Shown one piece after another: positions 40,668 to 47,582 of a stretch of DNA of 47,582 nucleotides (the first letter of the stretch is position 1; each line of letters opens with the position of its first letter). The notes under the pieces were generated by a model. That model saw only the letters and a program-made list of their open reading frames with translations, searched no databases and was not told where the DNA came from. Origin of the DNA: Firmicutes bacterium UBA5286. GTDB lineage: Bacteria > Bacillota > Proteinivoracia > UBA4975. The DNA is taken from NCBI GenBank assembly GCA_002408465.1, contig DHSM01000033.1, positions 1-47,582 of the forward strand, read 5' to 3'. Both the position numbers and the translations under genes were made by a program.

Positions 40668-40689
40668 GGGAGGGGTGACCCCTCCCCTA
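40668..40689. repeat. Family-A REP-like palindrome, copy at glyS
   Basis: GGGAGGGGT-G-ACCCCTCCC plus CTA, the same 22-bp unit as the copies near RAYT 16 kb away. Its edge supplies the TAG stop of glyS on the minus strand. It also sits between the convergent trpS and glyS genes and could act as a terminator. Confidence 0.85.
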
Positions 40690-42762
40690 GGCAACGATTT
40701 TGCTGAGGTCGGCGATGCCGTCCATCAGCGCGACCACTGCCGCCAGCAGAGCCAGCCGGGTCCTGCGGATTTCCGGATCTTCGGCCATGACCATTAGGGC
40801 GTCAAAGAAGGCATCAACGGCAGGACGCAAATCGGCCATGACTTGGAAGGCGGCAGCATAGTCATCGCCGGCGGTGGCGATTCCCTGCCGGGCCAAGAGT
40901 ATTCCTGCCCACAGGTCCCTTTCCGCCTGTTCAGTGAGCATAGCTTCCCTGACCTCTCCTCCCTCGCCCTTTTGGGCCAGGTTGGCAGCCCGGGTGTAGG
41001 CAGTAAGGAGAGCGCCAAAATCCTCGGCTTTACGGAAAGCAGTCAGGGCATGGGCGCGCTTGCCCACTTCCGCCGGCTGGTCAATGCCTGCGGCCAAGAC
41101 GGCCTCAATGACATCATAGGTTATACCCGCTTCGGTAAGGGTAAAGCGCAGGCGCTGGCGGAAGAAATCCATAATTTCCGCACTAACGGTGTCCAGGGCC
41201 TTTGCCAGGGGGAATTTGCCCTCATAAAGGCTGTATGTCTCAGCCACCAAAGCCGACAAAGACAGGGGCAGTTCTTTCTCCAGGACGAGATTGCAAATAG
41301 CCTGAGCCTGGCGACGCAGGGCATAAGGGTCCTGGGAGCCGGTAGGAATGAGATCGGCGATAAAACAGCCGCAGATTATGTCGATTTTGTCCGCCAGGGC
41401 CACCAGGATGCCTTCTTTGGTATGGGGGAGGGCATCCCCGGCAAAGCGAGGCTGGTAATGCTCGCTGATGGCCTGGGCCACAGCCTCTTCTTCCCCGGCC
41501 GCCAGGGCATATTTCCCCCCCATTATTCCCTGAAGTTCGGGGAATTCGTTGACCATTTGGGTGACCAGGTCCGATTTCGCCAGGCTGGCCGCCCGCTGAG
41601 CCCGGGCCTTGACCCAGGCTTCTGCCCCGAGATGCTCGGCCAGCCAACCTGTCAGGCCAACTAGCCGCTCCACTTTATCACCGATGCTGCCTAAACCCTC
41701 GAGAAAGACCACCCGGTCCAGGCTTGCCCGCCGGGCGGCCAAAGATATCTTCTGATCCTCGTTCCAGAAAAAGGCGGCGTCATCCAGCCGAGCCCGCAGC
41801 ACCTTTTCATTGCCGGCCCGGACGGTGTCCAGATGTTCCCGGGTGCCGCTCCTGACGGCGATAAATCCTGGCAGCAAAGCGCCAGTTGTATCTGTTACGG
41901 GAAAATAGCGCTGATGCTCCCGCATGGAAGTAATGAGCACCTCCGCCGGCAGCTGCATATATTCTTCATCGATACTGCCATACAGAGCAGTAGGAAACTC
42001 CACCAGGTAGGTGACCTCTTCCAGGAGTTCGGGATTCTCCGGCACCTTGCCCCCATGGGCGGCGGCCAGTTCCGCCACCTGCTGGCGAATAAGCTCCCGA
42101 CGCCGGTCCTGGTCGGCAATGACCCAGGCATCCTCCAGCCGGGACAGGTACTGACTTGGTTCCTCCACAGTAATGGGCTCCCGGGTTAAGAAACGATGCC
42201 CCCGGGTGCTGGTTCCCGCCCTGATGTCGCCAAATTCCAGGGGCAGCACCTGGCTGCCATAGAGGGCCAGCAGCCAGCGAATGGGCCGGGCAAAGCGGAG
42301 CTCGCCGCTGCCCCAGCGCATGGATTTGGGGAAGGAAAGTTTATTGAGCACAGTCCCCAGCAATTCAGGCAGGACCTCTGTCGCCGGCCGCCCCGTTTCT
42401 GTCTTCTGGGCAAAGATATAGGGCACCCCCTTGACTTCCTCCTGAATGACAGAATCAACCTCCACCCCCTGGCCCCGAGCAAAGCCCAGAAGGGCCTTAG
42501 TGGGGTCTCCCTGGGCATCATAAGCCACTTTTGCCGCCGGGCCCCGGGTCTTGACGGCCAAATCCCTTTGCGCGGCGGCCAATTCCTGAACATACAAGGC
42601 AACGCGCCGGGGAGCGCCAAAAGTCCTAAGCTCGGCAAGCTCCAGCCTGGCCTCCCGCAGGCCTGCAGCAGCCAGGTCTTTGAGCTGAGCCAAGACACCG
42701 GGCATGAAATGGGCAGGCATCTCCTCGACGCCGATTTCTAAGAGCAGATCATGTCTTTCCAT
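40687..42762 (-). CDS. glyS: Glycyl-tRNA synthetase beta subunit
   Basis: A 691-aa beta subunit of the bacterial alpha2-beta2 glycyl-tRNA synthetase. Recognisable segments are LLLEIGVEEMPAHFMPGVLA, FPKSMRWGSGELRFARPIRW, TREHLDTVRAGNEKVLRARLDD and IPTGSQDPYALRRQAQ. It binds tRNA. It overlaps glyQ by one base (TAATG), with T-box control of both. Its TAG stop lies at the edge of a REP-like palindrome. Confidence 0.97.
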   Translation of the reverse strand: MERHDLLLEIGVEEMPAHFMPGVLAQLKDLAAAGLREARLELAELRTFGAPRRVALYVQELAAAQRDLAVKTRGPAAKVAYDAQGDPTKALLGFARGQGVEVDSVIQEEVKGVPYIFAQKTETGRPATEVLPELLGTVLNKLSFPKSMRWGSGELRFARPIRWLLALYGSQVLPLEFGDIRAGTSTRGHRFLTREPITVEEPSQYLSRLEDAWVIADQDRRRELIRQQVAELAAAHGGKVPENPELLEEVTYLVEFPTALYGSIDEEYMQLPAEVLITSMREHQRYFPVTDTTGALLPGFIAVRSGTREHLDTVRAGNEKVLRARLDDAAFFWNEDQKISLAARRASLDRVVFLEGLGSIGDKVERLVGLTGWLAEHLGAEAWVKARAQRAASLAKSDLVTQMVNEFPELQGIMGGKYALAAGEEEAVAQAISEHYQPRFAGDALPHTKEGILVALADKIDIICGCFIADLIPTGSQDPYALRRQAQAICNLVLEKELPLSLSALVAETYSLYEGKFPLAKALDTVSAEIMDFFRQRLRFTLTEAGITYDVIEAVLAAGIDQPAEVGKRAHALTAFRKAEDFGALLTAYTRAANLAQKGEGGEVREAMLTEQAERDLWAGILLARQGIATAGDDYAAAFQVMADLRPAVDAFFDALMVMAEDPEIRRTRLALLAAVVALMDGIADLSKIVA

Positions 42763-43679
42763 TACTCTTCGCCTCCCTTTTCCGCCAGCTTCAGTTTCGC
42801 CCGCAGGGCCTCATCCTTAAGGAGGGGGTAGCCCAAGCTTTTCCGCTGCTCAATATAGGCCTGGGCAATTGCCCTGGCGATGTTCCGCACCCTGGTGATG
42901 TAGCCGGTGCGCTCGGTGACGGAAATGGCGCCCCGAGCATCCAAGAGGTTGAAGGCGTGGGAACACTTGAGCATGTAATCATAGGCAGGCTGGACCAGGT
43001 CCCGGTCAATGATAGCCCGGGCTTCCTTTTCATAGATGTCAAAGAGGGTAAAGAGAGCGGCAGTGTCGGCCACCTCAAAATTATACTTGGAGTAATCCAC
43101 TTCGTTTTGGTGGAAGACATCGCCGTAGGTAACACCCTCAACCCATTGGATGTCGTAGACCGAATCCTTCTGCTGAATATACATGGCGATGCGCTCCAGA
43201 CCGTAGGTGATCTCAGCGCTGACAGGGATGCAGTCGATGCTGCCGCATTGCTGGAAATAGGTAAACTGGGTGATCTCCATGCCATCCAGCCACACCTCCC
43301 AGCCCAGTCCCCAGGCTCCCTGAGTGGGATTCTCCCAGTTATCCTCGACAAAGCGGATGTCATGCTGGAGCGGATCGATGCCAAGACGGCGCAGACTCTC
43401 CAAGTAAATTTCCTGAACATCGTCGGGGGAAGGCTTGAGTATAACCTGATACTGGTAATAATGCTGGAGACGGTTGGGGTTTTCCCCATAGCGGCCGTCG
43501 GTGGGACGGCGACAGGGCTCCACATAGGCGGCCTTCCAGGGTTCGGGGCCCAGGGCACGCAAGAAAGTAGCCGGGTTCATGGTGCCTGCCCCCTTCTCCA
43601 GGTCATAAGGCTGCAGGATGATGCAGCCCTGCTCGCTCCAATACTGGTTAAGGGAAAAGATCATTGCTTGAAAATTCAC
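42762..43679 (-). CDS. glyQ: Glycyl-tRNA synthetase alpha subunit
   Basis: A 305-aa class II alpha subunit: LNQYWSEQGCIILQPYDLEKGAGTMNPATF, ALGPEPWKAAYVEPCRRPTDGRYGENPNRL (each split across the typical catalytic motifs) and EVWLDGMEITQFTYFQQCGS. It makes glycyl-AMP and pairs with GlyS. The start is GTG with GGGAG 10 nt upstream. Confidence 0.97.
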   Translation of the reverse strand: MNFQAMIFSLNQYWSEQGCIILQPYDLEKGAGTMNPATFLRALGPEPWKAAYVEPCRRPTDGRYGENPNRLQHYYQYQVILKPSPDDVQEIYLESLRRLGIDPLQHDIRFVEDNWENPTQGAWGLGWEVWLDGMEITQFTYFQQCGSIDCIPVSAEITYGLERIAMYIQQKDSVYDIQWVEGVTYGDVFHQNEVDYSKYNFEVADTAALFTLFDIYEKEARAIIDRDLVQPAYDYMLKCSHAFNLLDARGAISVTERTGYITRVRNIARAIAQAYIEQRKSLGYPLLKDEALRAKLKLAEKGGEE

Positions 43680-43716
43680 AGGGGTTCAACTCCCTTCAAA
43701 ATTTTCCGGGTAAACA

Positions 43717-43959
43717 AAAACCTCTCATCCCGGCCTGATTAAGCCAGGGACGAGAGGTTCAAACTCCCGCGGTTCCACCCTGTTTGACTGCATAAGCAGT
43801 CCCCTCAAACTGGGGCTTTACTGACAGATATCTGCGTTCTTCCCCGGCTCGGGAATGCCTTCACTCAGCAGAGTCATACCGGGCTTGCACCCTCCCCGGC
43901 TCGCTGCAATGCTCAAAATGAGCTACTACCTTCCGTCACAGCCCAATATTCATTTTCTC
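43717..43959 (-). promoter_or_regulatory. T-box riboswitch (glycine) of glyQS
   Basis: On the minus strand the T-box core GGGTGGAACCGCGGG (43766-43780) precedes a terminator (43719-43759). The specifier-loop sequence GTGAAGGCATT places GGC, a Gly codon, at 43857-43859. Confidence 0.93.
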
Positions 43960-43965
43960 CTGCCC

Positions 43966-43995
43966 AGAATACCAGATTGCATCAGCATTTGTCAA
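43966..43995 (-). promoter_or_regulatory. Promoter of glyQS, -35 inside a palindromic repeat
   Basis: Minus strand TTGACA (43990-43995) and TATTCT (43966-43971) are 18 bp apart. The -35 lies inside the family-B palindrome at 43990-44020 and inside the last codons of the helicase gene. Confidence 0.6.
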
Positions 43996-45934
43996 ATTGG
44001 GGACGGTCCTCCAATTTGTCAGATTGGAGGACGCTAAGCTGGAACTCCTGGGCCACCTGTTTTCTAAGTTCGCTGTCGGCGCCGCAGCCCAGAATAGCTA
44101 CCAGGCCGTAATCATCATTGCTGCGGATCAGTCTGCCGATGCCCTGGCGGAGTTTGATGCTCATGGCGGGGAAATCTATCGCCTGGTAAGGATCCAAGCC
44201 TTCGGCAGCAGCGGCTTCCCGCTTGGCCAGGGCCAGGGGTTCTTCGGCAGGGAAAGGCAGAGAATACACAATAACCATGGTCAGGGCATCCCCGGGAATA
44301 TCTATCCCCTCCCAAAAGCCCGTGCCGATTAAAACGGAAGTTTCATCCCGGCGGAATTCCTGAATGAGGAGACTGCTGTCCTGGTCGCCTTCTTTAAGTA
44401 GAGCAAAATCAAAGCCCTTGTCCCGGAGGCTGTTATACAGCACCTCAACTTCTGAGGGAGCGGTGCACAAGATCAGAGCTCGTCCCCCGTTTTGAGCAAG
44501 AAGACTTGCACAGCGCTCTATCTTTTGTTCGGTATTGGCAAGATCAGGGGGCAGGTAAATTTCCATCTGCTTCGCCAAGTCAAAAGAAGTGTCCACCTGA
44601 GAAGTCTTGGCCTGTTCCAGGCCCGTTATCCGCTTAATATAGGCAAAGTCGTTGCCGCTGTCCAAAGTGGCAGAAGTAAAGATCACCGGTATCTGCTGGG
44701 CCAGGAGCTCCCTCCCCAAAGCTTGGGAGAAATCCCGGGGCAGCACCCATAAATCGCCTTTATCCGGCTCCCACCAGGTGATGCTTTCGACGCCGGCTAA
44801 ATTATTCAGACCCTCAGCACAGGCATCCAGTTCCTGAATATACTGATTGACATCAAACTGCTGGTACATAGCCATCTCTTCCTGACTTTCCTCAATGACC
44901 TGCAACAGTTCCCTGCTCCTTGCCTTCAGGGCAGCTGTCATCTTTATCTGGCTTTGGGCGGGATTGACGGGCTCAGCCGCCTGGCGGACTGCTCTAAAAA
45001 ATTTCTGGCTCATCTCTTCCAACTTCTCCAGACCACCCAGCAATTCATCAGTGACCAGAGAAAGGCCTGAAAACAACGTGACAATTCGGCTAATGGCCCT
45101 TTCGTTGACCTTCGTTCCCAAATGCCGCAAGGCCGGGGCTTCAATCAGATGTCCTTCATCAAATACGGCCGCAGAATAGCGGGGAAGGTAGGGTATCTTG
45201 GTGCGAACCATTTCCAGCAGGCGCATCTCTTTTTGCAGGCTTTGGCGGCGGGACCAGAGATCCTTAAAAAAGATGTCATGGCTGCAGACGATAAAATCTT
45301 GCTCCGCCCACAGGCTTTGCCGGGCCCGAGCCAGATGGCAATAGCCCCGGCGCCGGCAATGAGTGCAGTCCAAAGAGGAATTATAGGCCACTTCAGCCCA
45401 GAGTTCATCGTCGATGCCGGAAATATCTGCCCTGTCTCCGGTTGTGGTAGTCTCCAGCCACTGTATAAACTGGCTGCGCAGGGGATGTCTGGGCAAGCTG
45501 ATTTTTGCCAGGTCACTTTGCACGGCGCAGACATAGTTTTCGGGATCTTTGGCCAAAATGGCCTTGATGTCCAAATTCAGCAGTTCAGACAGGGTTTGGA
45601 TATCTCCCTGGGGTTGAACCAGCTGCTCTTGGAGGGAGGCGCTGGAACAGGCGATAACTGCTGGCCTGCCAGTATGGCGGGCGTAGCAGAGGGCGGGCAG
45701 CAGGTAGGCAAAGGTCTTCCCCGTTCCTGAACCAGCTTCAGTCAAAAAGACTTCCTTTTGCTGAAGGGCGCTGACAATTTTATAGCAGGTACAGATTTGC
45801 TCCTCCCTGATTTCAAAGCCAGCGGCAGGGAGAAAATCGTAAAACACAGCAGTTAGCCATTTGTTCAGCTGAACATAGAAGTCTGAGATGGTGGTATAGC
45901 GAAAGGGCAGAGTTCGCCAGCGCAAAGTCGTCAA
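43982..45934 (-). CDS. DinG/XPD-family Fe-S DNA helicase
   Basis: A 650-aa SF2 helicase. Walker A EAGSGTGKTFAYLLPA, Walker B VFDEGH, motif III IFTSATL, and motif VI QGIGRLIRS are visible. Four Cys fit an Fe-S cluster: C in NYVCAVQ and the group CTHCRRRGYC. It unwinds DNA or R-loops 5' to 3', in repair and replication-transcription conflicts. The TTG start follows GGGG at 7 nt. The last ~13 residues (SDKLEDRPQFDKC) and the stop fall within and just past a REP-like palindrome, so the native C-terminus is probably replaced. Confidence 0.92.
   Translation of the reverse strand: MTTLRWRTLPFRYTTISDFYVQLNKWLTAVFYDFLPAAGFEIREEQICTCYKIVSALQQKEVFLTEAGSGTGKTFAYLLPALCYARHTGRPAVIACSSASLQEQLVQPQGDIQTLSELLNLDIKAILAKDPENYVCAVQSDLAKISLPRHPLRSQFIQWLETTTTGDRADISGIDDELWAEVAYNSSLDCTHCRRRGYCHLARARQSLWAEQDFIVCSHDIFFKDLWSRRQSLQKEMRLLEMVRTKIPYLPRYSAAVFDEGHLIEAPALRHLGTKVNERAISRIVTLFSGLSLVTDELLGGLEKLEEMSQKFFRAVRQAAEPVNPAQSQIKMTAALKARSRELLQVIEESQEEMAMYQQFDVNQYIQELDACAEGLNNLAGVESITWWEPDKGDLWVLPRDFSQALGRELLAQQIPVIFTSATLDSGNDFAYIKRITGLEQAKTSQVDTSFDLAKQMEIYLPPDLANTEQKIERCASLLAQNGGRALILCTAPSEVEVLYNSLRDKGFDFALLKEGDQDSSLLIQEFRRDETSVLIGTGFWEGIDIPGDALTMVIVYSLPFPAEEPLALAKREAAAAEGLDPYQAIDFPAMSIKLRQGIGRLIRSNDDYGLVAILGCGADSELRKQVAQEFQLSVLQSDKLEDRPQFDKC
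43990..44020. repeat. REP-like palindrome, family B, copy 2
   Basis: CAAATTGG-GGAC-G-GTCC-TCCAATTTG, nearly a perfect inverted repeat, matching the copy at 23231-23261. It encodes the tail of the helicase and supplies the glyQS -35 box. Confidence 0.8.
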
Positions 45935-45959
45935 ATTATTACCCCTTTCTCATTTGGGC

Positions 45960-45988
45960 TTGACACCGACGACCTAATTGTGTATAAT
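45960..45988 (+). promoter_or_regulatory. Orphan consensus sigma-A promoter
   Basis: TTGACA (45960-45965), 17 bp, TATAAT (45983-45988): a perfect match on the plus strand in the 364-bp gap between the helicase and GNAT genes, both on the minus strand. No annotated gene lies downstream on this strand for over 1 kb. It may drive a small RNA ending at the hairpin at 46067-46097, or a 14-codon ATG frame at 45994. Confidence 0.7.
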
Positions 45989-45994
45989 ATATTA

Positions 45995-46097
45995 TGAGGA
46001 ACTGGATTGTTCTCAATAGGGTGTCAGCATCCTTTTAGTTTACCACCTTGGTTCAAGAAAAGCAAACAGGGCTGTCCTTTATAAAAGGGCAGCCCTT
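45995..46097 (+). ncRNA. Candidate small RNA
   Basis: Inferred from the perfect promoter at 45960-45988 and the strong hairpin near 46067-46097. The ~100-nt product would have no clear family. The T-tract after the hairpin is weak (TTCTAATT), so the end is uncertain. Confidence 0.3.
46067..46097 (-). terminator. Terminator-type hairpin
   Basis: AGGGCTG-CC / GG-CAGCCCT arms with an A/T loop. On the minus strand a T-rich stretch (GTTTGCTTTTC) follows, so it likely ends the GNAT transcript. Confidence 0.55.
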
Positions 46098-46112
46098 CTA
46101 ATTGCTGTTCGT

Positions 46113-46293
46113 AATGGGACAAAAGGAACCGTCCCCGGTGTCCCATTTCCAGGGAAATATTATGCTGAATTTTGTCGAAGATGGCTGCAGAGATTTCTGT
46201 GCTTATAAAAGAGTATTTCCAAGAAAAAAAGAGGGATTATGACTAAGCCCTCTTGAATTTCTGGGACAGGAAGAATTGGCCCCGGTGTTCCAT
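46113..46293. repeat. Two divergent palindromes of a third REP-like type
   Basis: AATGGGACA...TGTCCCATT around a GGAACCGTCCCC core (46113-46147), with a decayed copy (GGGACAGGAAGAATTGGCCC..., 46263-46293) about 150 bp away. The core resembles the reverse complement of family B. They fill the rest of this intergenic gap, in which no gene was found. Confidence 0.6.
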
Positions 46294-46298
46294 TGTCC

Positions 46299-47417
46299 TT
46301 AGAGTTTATACTGATAGATTCTAAAACGCCGGTATGCTTTTCCACCTGAGCCAAGGGCGTCGTTGTAAATCTTCAAGTTGAATTCGTGGATGCTGCTGGC
46401 ATCGCCGCCGATATACCCCCGCCTCTTAGCCACCTCCATGCCGTGTTTGTACAGGGCGGCAGAAACGCCTTTGCGGTGGTACTCGGGAACGACCATCAGG
46501 GCAAAGAGCCGGACGGTATTGATCTTGTTTTTGTAATAGAGGAACTTGCACCAGCCGAAGGGGAAGAGTTTGCCGTTCATGCGCTTGATTACCTGGTTGT
46601 AGTCAGGAAGAGTAACAGCCAAGCCGATTGGCTCTCCGTCTTCAGCCTCGGCAATTTGGACCAGTTCAGGCACTGCAATGGGAATGAGCTTCTTTACTTC
46701 TGCCCTGACCTCTTCCAAGCTGGGAGAAATCATATCCGGCCATTCTTCGGGGGTAGACTTGTCCGTGATATGCTTAATTGCCAGAATTTCAGATTCAAGA
46801 TTATCCAAATCAACGGAGCGGACAGTAAACTTGTAACGCTTTTTGGCGATTTCCACTCCCCGGATCAATTTCTCGGGGATTTCATCCAGGTCAAACCAGA
46901 ACCCTAAGCGGTCAAACTGTTTTTCAAAACCATATTTCTCGAAGAATTCCTGGTACCAGACGGGATTGTAGCTGGCCAGCAGGGCCGGGGGGCCGTCAAA
47001 GCCATCCACCAACAATCCACGGTAGTCATCGCCGTTGCTGGGGGACTGGGGTCCGGTGGCCATGTCTGCGCCGTGGCGGCGCAGGAAACCCGTCGCGGCA
47101 TCGAAAAGCGCCTCCGCTACCTGGTAGTCCTGAATAGATTCAAAGAGGGTAATATAACCCAGATTCTTGTCCTTGGCTTTGTTAAGAAGATTGTCGATGC
47201 CGCAGCCAATGCGGCCAACGATCTTGCCATCTTTGCGGGCAAGGAAATAACAGTAGGGCCCCAAGCGCAACAAAGCGTTGTGTTTGGGATCGAGGGTATT
47301 CAGTATGTCCGTTCGCAGGGGCGGCACCCAGTTGGGGTCGTCCTTGTACAGGCGCCAGGCCAGATCCACAAAGGCCCGGCGATCCCTGGCGGTGGACACA
47401 GGGACAATTTCCAGCAA
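46299..47417 (-). CDS. GNAT-family N-acetyltransferase (large, two-domain)
   Basis: About 372 aa. An N-terminal GNAT-like half contains FLARKDGKIVGRIGCGIDN; the C-terminal half has RLFALMVVPEYHRKGVSAALYKHGMEVAKRRGY, the acetyl-CoA-binding motif, followed by a family-typical SIHEFNLKIYNDA. Large GNAT proteins of this type are common in clostridia with unknown substrates. The TTG at 47417 is favoured by GGAG at 9 nt; the ATG at 47426 is too close to that site. No signal peptide. Confidence 0.8.
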   Translation of the reverse strand: MLEIVPVSTARDRRAFVDLAWRLYKDDPNWVPPLRTDILNTLDPKHNALLRLGPYCYFLARKDGKIVGRIGCGIDNLLNKAKDKNLGYITLFESIQDYQVAEALFDAATGFLRRHGADMATGPQSPSNGDDYRGLLVDGFDGPPALLASYNPVWYQEFFEKYGFEKQFDRLGFWFDLDEIPEKLIRGVEIAKKRYKFTVRSVDLDNLESEILAIKHITDKSTPEEWPDMISPSLEEVRAEVKKLIPIAVPELVQIAEAEDGEPIGLAVTLPDYNQVIKRMNGKLFPFGWCKFLYYKNKINTVRLFALMVVPEYHRKGVSAALYKHGMEVAKRRGYIGGDASSIHEFNLKIYNDALGSGGKAYRRFRIYQYKL

Positions 47418-47459
47418 AATAATCATCTCCCTAAAGTAAGAATAATTGCCTTTACTCTA

Positions 47460-47466
47460 TTCGACA
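47460..47466. promoter_or_regulatory. Possible Spo0A box upstream of the GNAT gene
   Basis: TTCGACA in an ATTCGACAAAAT context, close to the 0A-box consensus, 43 bp before the GNAT start. The remainder of 47467-47582 holds nothing I can recognise. Confidence 0.3.
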
Positions 47467-47582
47467 AAATACCCCTTGAATCCTCTATCTTTATTGCTTG
47501 CTTAATTGCGGCTATTCCCCTGTCTCTCGCTAATTTTTTATATATAATACCGCTTAAGGCTGAACTGCTCCCTGTCAAGTAG

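Noticed and set aside
46160..46354. 64-aa minus-strand frame
   Set aside because: It overlaps palindromes and the end of the GNAT gene, with no ribosome site or family.

Overview
The window looks like a stretch of chromosome from an anaerobic, spore-forming, Gram-positive-type Firmicute (Clostridia or a deep relative). Supporting features are a SpoIIP sporulation gene, two LytR-CpsA-Psr wall proteins, T-box leaders on trpS and glyQS, a THF riboswitch, rubrerythrin-type oxygen protection, and a selenocysteine formate dehydrogenase. Most genes are moderately GC-rich with GGAGG-type ribosome sites and frequent GTG or TTG starts. No rRNA, tRNA, CRISPR array or prophage was seen.

Layout. 1-4.1 kb: two LCP proteins, an FmdB zinc ribbon, QueT and an Ig-like lipoprotein. 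4.1-7.6 kb: an M20 amidohydrolase, an ATP-grasp protein, and a rubrerythrin/rubredoxin pair. 7.7-11.5 kb: a PAS/kinase-like protein without its phospho-acceptor His, a lipid kinase, DUF1893 (behind a possible 58-aa upstream ORF), a 60-aa protein, DUF503 and YlbF. 11.5-14.6 kb: a lipoprotein plus an ABC-2 transporter. 14.7-19.3 kb: a formate dehydrogenase operon in the order fdhE, Tat-exported selenocysteine catalytic subunit, Fe-S subunit. 19.5-23.3 kb: HAD phosphatase, GNAT, tandem signal peptidases I, and a THF-riboswitch-controlled folT followed by an isolated N-terminal domain of dihydropteroate synthase. 23.3-24.6 kb: a RAYT transposase with REP-like palindromes, and ogt. 24.6-29.8 kb: YyaL-type protein, GyrI-like protein, XRE regulator and a surface 5'-nucleotidase. 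29.8-34.2 kb: an AT-richer cassette. 34.2-39.3 kb: spoIIP-DUF1614, a coiled-coil protein, NERD and DUF2726 proteins. 39.4-47.4 kb: trpS, glyQS, a DinG/XPD helicase and a GNAT protein.

The best candidate for an undescribed system is the cassette at 29762-34226. It has its own TTGACA-17-TAATAT promoter, a gene for a small secreted protein, an internal attenuator-like hairpin, then a VanZ-like membrane protein and a MacB-type ABC ATPase with an 874-aa double-FtsX permease, closed by a strong terminator. The layout resembles a secreted effector or bacteriocin-like product with its export or immunity machinery, but the function is inferred.

Other notable signals: a 22-bp REP-like palindrome whose edge supplies the TAG stop codon of three genes (ogt, yyaL-like, glyS), with a similar TAG-GGGG junction ending the RAYT gene; a second palindrome that encodes the C-terminal tails of the helicase and the DHPS fragment and provides the -35 box of glyQS; two genes whose ribosome site and family N-terminus point to ATT or ATA initiation; and a perfect orphan sigma-A promoter at 45960-45988.
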